Below are positions 14,495-20,130 of a stretch of DNA of 20,130 nucleotides, one piece after another. The DNA lies in the NCBI GenBank assembly GCA_022448765.1, contig JAKUTI010000019.1, positions 1 through 20,130 of the forward strand, read 5' to 3'. This DNA comes from Pseudomonadales bacterium (GTDB lineage: Bacteria > Pseudomonadota > Gammaproteobacteria > Pseudomonadales > Azotimanducaceae). The position numbers and the translations under genes were made by a program. Positions within the stretch are counted from its first letter, which is position 1, and the number at the start of each line of letters is the position of its first letter. The notes under the pieces were generated by a model, which saw only the letters and a list, made by a program, of their open reading frames with translations, made no database searches and was not told the DNA's origin.

Positions 14495-15706
14495 TCACGC
14501 GAGGTATCCGTCTTCCTCCCCGCTAACCACCTCGTCGTTATCCATACCAAGCCAATCCGATAGGACAGAGGCATTGTCCTCGCCCACGTCGCGAACCGTC
14601 GTGTAAACATCACAAGGCGTCTTGCCGAACGTGAGCGGCAATCGGTCTCCGTATGTTGTTCCGAGCACGGGGTTCGGTTCATCAAAGGTCATCAAAAAGT
14701 CGGACGCCGCAATTTGCGGATCGTTCTCGGCGAGGTCGATGGAGTTCTGAACGACACCTGCCGGAACGCCAGCGGCCTGACAGCGCAACATGACCTCAAC
14801 AGCATCCAATTGACTCGTCCATAGTCCAATCCGACGATCAAGCTCCTCGACGGCCGCGACCCGGCCCGTTGCCGATTCGTATGTCGCAGACGTCGACCAC
14901 TCTGGCTCACCCATCACTCGACGAAATGCTTGCCACTGATGATCTGACGTACAGACGATGGCGACCCATCGTTCGTCCACGATATCGTCAGACGCGGCGC
15001 CTGCGCAGGGATAACAGTTGTGAGGTGCGACCTCATCGTAAGGCAGGCGATTCCCGGTGGGCCGAGCAGCTCGACCATTACCAAAGAGATCAAGCAGCGC
15101 GGGTCCGAGGAAATTCACTCCCACTTCAAATTGCGATAGATCTACCCGTTGTCCCTTTCCCGTTAGACGGCGTGCTTGAATGGCAGCGAGTATTGCAACG
15201 GCCCCATGCAATCCCGCGGCATGATCGTTGTAGGAAAAGCCAATACCAATGTCCTCCCTGCCCTCCACGCCCGTCAGATGCGTGAGCCCACTCAGGGCAT
15301 GAATGGTTGGGGCGTAGGTGACGAAATCTGACCAAGGTCCACCTTGGCCCATGCCGGACATCTGGACGTAGATCACACGAGGATTAAGTCGACAAACAAC
15401 GTCGTAACCCACTCCCCATCGGTCCAATACGCCTACCGAAAAGTTATCGATAACCACGTCCGCTTTAGCGCAAAGGTCACTGCAGATCTCTTTCGCTTCA
15501 TCACGAGACATATCAAGTGCGAGCGCCCTTTTGTTTCGATTCCACATCGTGTAGTAGGGATTATTGGTCGCATTAATAGTCGTCGCCCGGGCGACGGAGT
15601 TGATCTTGACGACGTCGGCACCCATATCGCCAAGTAGACGCGTGGCAAATGGCCCCGCAAGAACGTGCGTGAAATCGAGAACCTTAATGCCTTCCAGTGG
15701 CCTCAT
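14495..15706 (-). CDS. Class III (CaiB/BaiF) CoA-transferase, second of a pair
   Basis: A 403-residue family III CoA-transferase, which moves CoA between carboxylic acids through an enzyme-bound aspartyl thioester. The N-terminus GIKVLDFTHVLAGPFATRLLGDMGADVVKI (6-35) contains the conserved VLAGP, followed by NKRALALDM and VVIDNFSVGVLDRWG. The probable catalytic Asp is D161 in SYNDHAAGLHGAVAILAA. The frame could start at TTG 15719-15721, but ATG 15704-15706 is preferred because it overlaps the stop of the previous gene (ATGA), a sign of translational coupling. The partner upstream is a paralogue. The substrate is not identifiable; coupled CoA-transferase genes sometimes encode heteromeric enzymes, as with BbsE/BbsF. 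Confidence 0.92.
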   Translation of the reverse strand: MRPLEGIKVLDFTHVLAGPFATRLLGDMGADVVKINSVARATTINATNNPYYTMWNRNKRALALDMSRDEAKEICSDLCAKADVVIDNFSVGVLDRWGVGYDVVCRLNPRVIYVQMSGMGQGGPWSDFVTYAPTIHALSGLTHLTGVEGREDIGIGFSYNDHAAGLHGAVAILAAIQARRLTGKGQRVDLSQFEVGVNFLGPALLDLFGNGRAARPTGNRLPYDEVAPHNCYPCAGAASDDIVDERWVAIVCTSDHQWQAFRRVMGEPEWSTSATYESATGRVAAVEELDRRIGLWTSQLDAVEVMLRCQAAGVPAGVVQNSIDLAENDPQIAASDFLMTFDEPNPVLGTTYGDRLPLTFGKTPCDVYTTVRDVGEDNASVLSDWLGMDNDEVVSGEEDGYLA

Positions 15707-16881
15707 CGATTGTCGTCCCAACCCAGATCTTGCAACACGCGTTCCGCGTCAACATCGATATCAAGGTACGGCTTCATCTCCCACGGCGTTTCGCTAAATT
15801 GGTACGGCGTACCCGGTCCCTTAACCACGTGCTTACCGATCGAGTAGGAACGCCACCAATCGCGCGCCTCGAGCTGTGGATTCTCGCCGACTTTCTCGAT
15901 GGGCAAAACCCAACCGTAAGGCGCGTGGCGCGATTGGGCTTCCAAAAACAACGCTTCTGCGTCTTTCGTTCCAACGAAGGTGCGCAAAACTTCCATAAGG
16001 CGCGCTACAAACAACGATTGATTGGTCGGGTCTTGGTATTCCGGCTCGATCAAATCCTCGTGTTCACCTACCTCAATAAGCCAAGCCAGCTGTGCATCGA
16101 CGTCGGGGGTCGGCGTGACCATGATCGAGCCACCCAGGGCTTGCATCACCACATACATGTTTGTCCAATGCAGACTCCCACGACGTTCAAGAGCTTGACC
16201 TCGAGCAGGCCCCAACAATTCGGAGTACCAGTACCACATCAACACGTGTTCTAAGCACGAAGCGATGCATTGATGCACGGGCACGTCCACGCGCTGACCT
16301 TGACCCGTCTCCTTGGCGTGGTACAGAGCGCTCAACGCGGCAATGGCGACATAGCACCCCGATACAATGAAGTTAAGATCGCCGAACGCTTTCAGCGGCG
16401 GCGTGTCGACATCCCCTGTCGTAGAAACAGAACCCCCCAAGGCTCCGGCCACCAGGTCCGGTGCTATGAAGTCCTTCCACGGTCCGTCACGACCAAAAGA
16501 TGAACACTCAACACAAACCAACGCAGGATTAACGTCCAACGCAACGTCAAGGTTCGCTTCGGCAGCACCGAATGCTCCTTCCGATACCAACACGACATCC
16601 GCGTTCCCAACCAAGCCAGCCAACTGATCACGGCCCGTTTGCGCTTCAAGATCTAAAGAAATAAAGCGTCGATTCGAAGCGAAAAACGCGTGCCAAAGTG
16701 ATGGTTCGTTCGCGTCGTCCTCGCAGTAGGGCCCTCGCGATCGCAGCGGATCCCCGTCGGGGGATTCGGGCCGGACGACGTCCGCGCCCATATCTGCGAG
16801 TAGTTTCGCACCATAAATTGCTCGTTCATCCGTCAAGTCAACAATACGCACCTTGGAAAGTGCGCCAACTTCTTGCTTCAT
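15703..16881 (-). CDS. Class III (CaiB/BaiF) CoA-transferase, first of a pair
   Basis: A 392-residue paralogue of the downstream CoA-transferase. Shared family blocks are KVRIVDLTD...LLADMGADVVRPESPDGDP (10-45), NRRFISLDLEAQTGRDQLAGL and ETGQGQRVDVPVHQC. The likely catalytic aspartate is D168 in KAFGDLNFIVSGCYVAIAALSALYHA. It departs from the family at the normally conserved VLAGP segment, which here reads DERAIYGAKLL, and at the usual NFxPG turn, here VLVSEGAFGAA. It may therefore be the regulatory or structural half of a heteromer, or a diverged enzyme. The ATG is preceded by a GAGGG-type ribosome site (about 16889-16893 on the opposite strand). It is divergent from the aldo/keto reductase, 71 bases away. 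Confidence 0.92.
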   Translation of the reverse strand: MKQEVGALSKVRIVDLTDERAIYGAKLLADMGADVVRPESPDGDPLRSRGPYCEDDANEPSLWHAFFASNRRFISLDLEAQTGRDQLAGLVGNADVVLVSEGAFGAAEANLDVALDVNPALVCVECSSFGRDGPWKDFIAPDLVAGALGGSVSTTGDVDTPPLKAFGDLNFIVSGCYVAIAALSALYHAKETGQGQRVDVPVHQCIASCLEHVLMWYWYSELLGPARGQALERRGSLHWTNMYVVMQALGGSIMVTPTPDVDAQLAWLIEVGEHEDLIEPEYQDPTNQSLFVARLMEVLRTFVGTKDAEALFLEAQSRHAPYGWVLPIEKVGENPQLEARDWWRSYSIGKHVVKGPGTPYQFSETPWEMKPYLDIDVDAERVLQDLGWDDNR

Positions 16882-16952
16882 GAGTTAACCCTCGCTTCCC
16901 TCCATTCGATACTATTTCAGGCCTACAGCAAAGCCCCTCAAGGAAAGAAATC
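16882..16952. promoter_or_regulatory. Divergent promoter region with overlapping -10-like element
   Basis: This 71-base gap must drive the leftward CoA-transferase pair and the rightward aldo/keto reductase. ATACTAT at 16909-16915 reads as TACTAT on the plus strand and TAGTAT on the minus strand, each a 4-of-6 match to a -10 box and placed to give short leaders in both directions. TTAACC (16885-16890) could be a plus-strand -35, although the 19-base spacing is long. AAGGAA (16940-16945) is the ribosome site for the reductase. The overlap would make the two promoters compete. Weak matches, so low confidence. Confidence 0.25.
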
Positions 16953-17984
16953 ATGCTTGAAGCCATACAACTCGGAAAAAATAGCGGCTTAAGGGTCTCA
17001 CAACTGTGTCTTGGCACCATGAATTTTGGAAAGCCTGGCCAAGGGCATCAAGGGGATTGGACCCTAGGCATCGACGAGGCACGGCCTATCTTTAAGGCGG
17101 CCATCGATCACGGATTGTTTTATTTTGATTGCGCCGACACGTACGGCGTGGGCGCGTGCGAAGAAGTCGTCGGGGCACTCCTCAAGGAACTCCTGCCACG
17201 AGATCAATTTGTTATCGCGACCAAAATCGCGATGCCAATGGGACCCGGAGCTAACCAAGGCGGCCTATCCCGAAAACACATTCTTGAAGGCGTGAATGCA
17301 AGTCTGGAACGGCTTGGACTCGATTATATCGACCAGCTGGTCATTCACCGACATCCTCACGGTGTACCTGGGCACGCAAGAATTCCAATCGAGGAAACGA
17401 TGGAAGCGCTACACGAGGTTGTTAAAGCCGGCAAGGTTTTGTATCTCGGCGCTTCATCGATGTTCGCCTGGCAATTTGTCGAACTCCAGATGACAGCCAC
17501 CATGCATGGTTGGACACCTTTCATTTCCATGCAGAATCATTACAACCTGATATATCGCGAAGAGGAGCGCGAAATGAATCCCTACTGCAAGGCGACCGGC
17601 GTCGCGATATCGCCGTGGTCACCGCTCGCGCGCGGGATACTCGCCGGTTCTTATCAAGGTGGGTTCGATCAGGGAAACACGGCTCGCTCGCAGGGCCGCG
17701 ATCGTTCACGCACGGAAAGCCTATACCGTGGTGAGATGGACTTCCCCATCGCCGCAAGGAACGCTGAAATCGCGCAAAAACTCGAGCAAACTCCCGCACA
17801 AATCGCTCTAGCGTGGATGCTGAATAAACCTGAGGTGTATGCGCCCGTGATTGGTGTTTCACGGATCGAACAGCTCGACCAACTGGTGCAAGCTGCAAGT
17901 ATTCAGCTCGAACCAGCCGACGTCGACTACCTTGAGGAGCTCTACCAACCCGTCGACAACCTGCTTTCGATCGGTTACTCCTGA
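16953..17984 (+). CDS. Aldo/keto reductase
   Basis: A 343-residue NADPH-dependent (beta/alpha)8-barrel reductase of the AKR superfamily, YajO/Tas/potassium-channel-beta-like subgroup by length and motifs. The catalytic tetrad is visible: D59 and Y64 in FYFDCADTYG, K91 in VIATKIAM and H132 in QLVIHRHPHG. LRVSQLCLGTMNFG (13-26) is the typical start. The cofactor-binding end shows SPWSPLARGILAG and QTPAQIALAWMLNKPEVYAPVIGVSRIEQL. It probably reduces aldehydes or ketones in the cytoplasm. ATG with AAGGAA upstream is a good start. It is upstream of and codirectional with the hydroxypyruvate-isomerase-like gene (114-base gap), which suggests a shared sugar-acid or aldehyde pathway; that link is inference. 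Confidence 0.93.
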   Translation: MLEAIQLGKNSGLRVSQLCLGTMNFGKPGQGHQGDWTLGIDEARPIFKAAIDHGLFYFDCADTYGVGACEEVVGALLKELLPRDQFVIATKIAMPMGPGANQGGLSRKHILEGVNASLERLGLDYIDQLVIHRHPHGVPGHARIPIEETMEALHEVVKAGKVLYLGASSMFAWQFVELQMTATMHGWTPFISMQNHYNLIYREEEREMNPYCKATGVAISPWSPLARGILAGSYQGGFDQGNTARSQGRDRSRTESLYRGEMDFPIAARNAEIAQKLEQTPAQIALAWMLNKPEVYAPVIGVSRIEQLDQLVQAASIQLEPADVDYLEELYQPVDNLLSIGYS

Positions 17985-18006
17985 TTCGAAAAATTTGTCA
18001 GGAGCG

Positions 18007-18075
18007 ATGGAACAAACGGTCGCGCCGTGGAGCGCTGGTTTGTCAACAACGAACCACGTATACATTTACCGGTAA
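18007..18075 (+). CDS. Possible 22-codon leader peptide before the Hyi-like gene
   Basis: A short open frame, MEQTVAPWSAGLSTTNHVYIYR, begins with ATG 18007 and ends TAA 18073-18075, 23 bases before the Hyi-like ATG. It has AGGAG (18000-18004) just upstream, with a close spacing of two bases, which is better than anything before the Hyi gene itself. It could be a translated leader that couples or controls the downstream gene. It might equally be chance. I recognise no domain. Confidence 0.2.
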   Translation: MEQTVAPWSAGLSTTNHVYIYR

Positions 18076-18098
18076 CTCTTTCACGAAAAAGCAACGAC

Positions 18099-18893
18099 AT
18101 GCCTAAACTCGCCGCAAACCTGACCACCATGTTTACTGAGCTCGAGCCCGCCGACCGATTCGTCGCTGCTCGTCAAGTCGGATTCGACGCGGTCGAGTAC
18201 TTGCAGCCTTACGGCCACAAGATTACGGACCTCAAATCCATGCTTCGAGATAACGAGCTGGAGCTCATCCTCATCAACACACGGATGGGTAATGCCGAAG
18301 CCGGCGAGCGAGGGGTTGCCGCCTTACCTGGTCGGCAGAATGAATTCAAAACCATTCTTGCAGAATCGTTGGAATACGCGTCTGAATTAGAGGCAGGTCT
18401 CATACACGTGATGGCCGGCGTCGTGCCGGAAGGATCAACCGTACGTCAATGCGAAGATATGTTTATTGAGAATCTTCGCGAGGCTGCTCCGATTGCTGCA
18501 AGCCACGGCATTACGCTATTGATCGAACCTCTGAATAGTCGCGATATACCCAGATATCTACATTCTGACAGTTCCCATGCACGCCGCATCATCGATGCGG
18601 TGGCCATGCCCAACGTTTTACTCCAATTCGATTTCTATCATCTCCAAATCATGGAGGGTGATTTGCAGGAGGGCCTCGTGCGGCATTGGCCAGTAATCGG
18701 ACACGTCCAGTTTTCAAGCGTTCCGGGTCGGAACGAGCCGCAATACGGGGAAGTCAATATTCCATTTCTCTTGGGTGTACTGGACGATATGGGATATTCC
18801 GGTTGGGTTGGGTGTGAATACCGAGCGCTCACGACGACTGTTGAAGGACTGACCTGGGCCGCACCTTGGGGTATTGGTTTAGCGTCTTCGTAA
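18099..18893 (+). CDS. hyi: Hydroxypyruvate isomerase-like TIM barrel protein
   Basis: A 264-residue sugar-phosphate-isomerase-type barrel (xylose isomerase-like superfamily). It matches hydroxypyruvate isomerase, which interconverts hydroxypyruvate and tartronate semialdehyde in glyoxylate metabolism. Start MPKLAANLTTMFTEL, the metal-site strands LLIEPLNSRDIP (E143), LLQFDFYHLQIMEGD (D178), HVQFSSVPGRNEP (Q204) and GWVGCEYR (E240) are at the positions expected for Hyi (its E142/E240 pair), and the length fits (about 258-265). The frame is open to GTG 18027, but ATG 18099 is preferred since it aligns with the family N-terminus; neither has a strong ribosome site. The substrate could be a related ketose or keto acid, so the symbol is tentative. 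No glyoxylate carboligase or tartronate semialdehyde reductase is in the window. Confidence 0.85.
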   Translation: MPKLAANLTTMFTELEPADRFVAARQVGFDAVEYLQPYGHKITDLKSMLRDNELELILINTRMGNAEAGERGVAALPGRQNEFKTILAESLEYASELEAGLIHVMAGVVPEGSTVRQCEDMFIENLREAAPIAASHGITLLIEPLNSRDIPRYLHSDSSHARRIIDAVAMPNVLLQFDFYHLQIMEGDLQEGLVRHWPVIGHVQFSSVPGRNEPQYGEVNIPFLLGVLDDMGYSGWVGCEYRALTTTVEGLTWAAPWGIGLASS

Positions 18894-18921
18894 GAGCTCT
18901 CGACTGCGCCTACTCATCCAG

Positions 18922-19671
18922 TCACCACCGCACCCGAAAATCATTTCGACCACTAACGTCCCGACCACGCATGAGATAAAGCGTGCGCAAGTCTTCTATC
19001 GAACCATTTCCCTCGCCTTCCAGATCGCGCCGGTATATCGATGTCGTTGGCATGAATCGAAGCGTCATACCACGTCGCGGATTGGGCGAACGATTGGGTT
19101 CGGATCCGTGCACCAAAAAGACATCGTGAAATGACATTTGGCCAGCTTGAAGTTCTACATCAACGGCCAAGGATTCGTCGACGACGGACGCCTCAATTTC
19201 TAGTGGTAATGACAAGTCATCTGCATCATTAATATGGTGTTGGGCCAGGTCTCGCGACTGATGGGTCCCGGGCAAGAACCGCAGGCATCCGTTTTCAGGG
19301 GTTGCGTCGTCGATTGCGATCCATACCGAACAGGTCGCGAGCGGCCTCATCGGCCAATATTCGCCATCCTGGTGCCACGGAGTGCGCGTTCCTACGCGTG
19401 CCGGCTTGGCGAAAAAACTCTGATTCCATAGCGCAATGTTTGGCCCGATAAGCTGCTCAACCATATCGAGGATCTCGTCATTACGCGCGTAGTTGAGGAA
19501 GCCCACGTCATGAATGAGCAAAGCTGGACAATAATCGACAAACTCTGGATGGCTCTCCAGGAAAAACTCATGGTGGACCCGAATAGCGTCGACCGTTTCA
19601 TCGGGTAAGCGGAAGTCAGGCACCACGTAGCCCTCTTCTCGATATTGTTCGACCTGGCTTGCACTCAGCAT
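18922..19671 (-). CDS. Phytanoyl-CoA dioxygenase (PhyH) family protein
   Basis: A 249-residue Fe(II)/2-oxoglutarate-dependent oxygenase of the PhyH family, which hydroxylates a wide range of small molecules. The iron triad is H100 and D102 (TPWHQDGEYW) and H188 (LVHGSEPNRSPNPRRG), with R199 or R200 as the 2-oxoglutarate-binding arginine. The beta-strand AIDDATPENGCLRFLPGTH (119-137) and the start YREEGYVVPDF (10-20) are typical. Length is normal (about 240-290). ATG 19669-19671 is preferred over the adjacent GTG 19672-19674; GGAGAAG upstream serves either. It converges with the Hyi gene (28-base gap) and diverges from the GMC oxidoreductase. The substrate is unknown; phytanoyl-CoA itself is unlikely in most bacterial members. 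Confidence 0.93.
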   Translation of the reverse strand: MLSASQVEQYREEGYVVPDFRLPDETVDAIRVHHEFFLESHPEFVDYCPALLIHDVGFLNYARNDEILDMVEQLIGPNIALWNQSFFAKPARVGTRTPWHQDGEYWPMRPLATCSVWIAIDDATPENGCLRFLPGTHQSRDLAQHHINDADDLSLPLEIEASVVDESLAVDVELQAGQMSFHDVFLVHGSEPNRSPNPRRGMTLRFMPTTSIYRRDLEGEGNGSIEDLRTLYLMRGRDVSGRNDFRVRW

Positions 19672-19706
19672 CACTCTTCTCCAACCTGTTCGAGTACACC
19701 ATAGTA

Positions 19707-19722
19707 CGTTGCAAAAACAACG
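19707..19722. repeat. Perfect 5-bp inverted repeat before the GMC gene ribosome site
   Basis: CGTTG (19707-19711) and CAACG (19718-19722) are exact inverted copies around the six-base loop CAAAAA. The repeat ends one base before the ribosome site AAAGGAG (19723-19729). In the 61-77 bases between the divergent PhyH and GMC genes it could act as an operator or as an RNA hairpin near the translation start. The role is inference from position. Confidence 0.3.
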
Positions 19723-19735
19723 AAAGGAGCGTGGC

Positions 19736-20130
19736 GTGGCTGAGTACGACTATATCGTGATTGGCGCCGGATCAGCGGGGTGTGTCGTGGCCAATCGATT
19801 GAGCCAAGAAACTGGAACCCAGGTTTTACTAGTTGAAGCCGGCGGCAGGGACTGGAACCCGCTCATTCACGTGCCCGTGGGCTTCTGGAAAATGATCGAC
19901 AAGCCGAGCCTTAATTGGTGTTTTAGCACCGAACCCGAGGAAGGCACCGGCAATCGGGAGATACCGATTCCACGCGGTAAAGTTCTCGGCGGGTCAAGCT
20001 CCATCAACGGAATGCTGTACGTGCGCGGTCAGCCTCTCGACTATGACACCTGGGCACAGCTGGGAAACCGGGGATGGTCGTACGAGGAAGTTCTTCCTTT
20101 CTTCAAGAAATCGGAAAACTTCGAACGGGG
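19736..20130 (+). CDS. GMC family FAD oxidoreductase (choline dehydrogenase-like), N-terminal part
   Basis: The first 131 codons of a flavin alcohol dehydrogenase/oxidase that continues past the window. YDYIVIGAGSAGCVVANRLSQ (4-24) holds the FAD-binding GxGxxG (10-15) and is followed by VLLVEAGGRD. The GMC signature PRGKVLGGSSSINGMLYVRG is near residue 80, then DYDTWAQLGNRGWSYEEVLPFFKKSENFE. Members are about 530-560 aa and oxidise alcohols such as choline, glucose or polyethylene glycol. The start is GTG 19736, chosen because AAAGGAG (19723-19729) lies six bases upstream and the frame of the nearby GTG 19731 does not match. It is divergent from the PhyH gene, suggesting joint control or a joint pathway. 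Confidence 0.93.
   Translation, partial: MAEYDYIVIGAGSAGCVVANRLSQETGTQVLLVEAGGRDWNPLIHVPVGFWKMIDKPSLNWCFSTEPEEGTGNREIPIPRGKVLGGSSSINGMLYVRGQPLDYDTWAQLGNRGWSYEEVLPFFKKSENFER

Overview
The window is a gene-dense bacterial chromosomal segment with 21 protein-coding genes, two of them cut by the window edges. There is no rRNA, tRNA, CRISPR array, insertion sequence or phage gene. By eye the base composition is close to half G+C or slightly above, and Shine-Dalgarno sites are recognisable before many genes. The mix of a DUF3604 protein, Gfo/Idh dehydrogenase, class III CoA-transferases, a PhyH dioxygenase, a GMC oxidoreductase, a Rieske oxygenase and a proteobacterial-style ModABC suggests an environmental, perhaps marine, proteobacterium (gamma or alpha). 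That placement is inference from gene content, not from a marker gene.

Layout: (1) 1-1329, minus strand: the start of a secreted DUF3604/PHP-like protein, then a Gfo/Idh/MocA dehydrogenase. (2) 1526-7402, plus strand: an enoyl-CoA hydratase-like protein, the molybdate importer modA-modB-modC, a ProA-like aldehyde dehydrogenase with an N-terminal extension, and a 1-Cys peroxiredoxin. (3) 7521-10479, plus strand: an FAD aromatic-type monooxygenase, a small thiamine-binding-fold protein (MTH1187/YqgV family) and a Rieske ring-hydroxylating oxygenase. (4) 10682-13772, plus strand: a periplasmic DegP/DegQ-type protease, an SGNH esterase and a VOC-fold protein. (5) 13801-16881, minus strand: a site-2-protease-like M50 protease preceded by two translationally coupled class III CoA-transferases. 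(6) 16953-18893, plus strand: an aldo/keto reductase and a hydroxypyruvate-isomerase-like TIM barrel. (7) 18922-20130: a minus-strand PhyH dioxygenase diverging from the start of a plus-strand GMC oxidoreductase.

How the genes may work together: much of the window is oxidative catabolism of organic acids, aromatics or sugar acids, using ring or side-chain oxygenation, CoA transfer, hydratase chemistry and NAD(P)- or FAD-linked alcohol/aldehyde conversions. ModABC would supply molybdenum for molybdoenzymes encoded elsewhere. The peroxiredoxin and DegQ-type protease look like general stress functions. No substrate can be assigned from the sequence alone.

I did not find a clear-cut new defence or mobile system. 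The observations most worth following are the N-terminally extended orphan ProA-like enzyme, the thiamine-binding-fold protein between two oxygenases with a cluster of CACGAG repeats before the Rieske gene, the coupled and sequence-divergent CoA-transferase pair, and the hydratase that lacks one of the two classical catalytic glutamates. No gene-free stretch exceeds 300 bases; the longest are 1330-1525 and 10480-10681.
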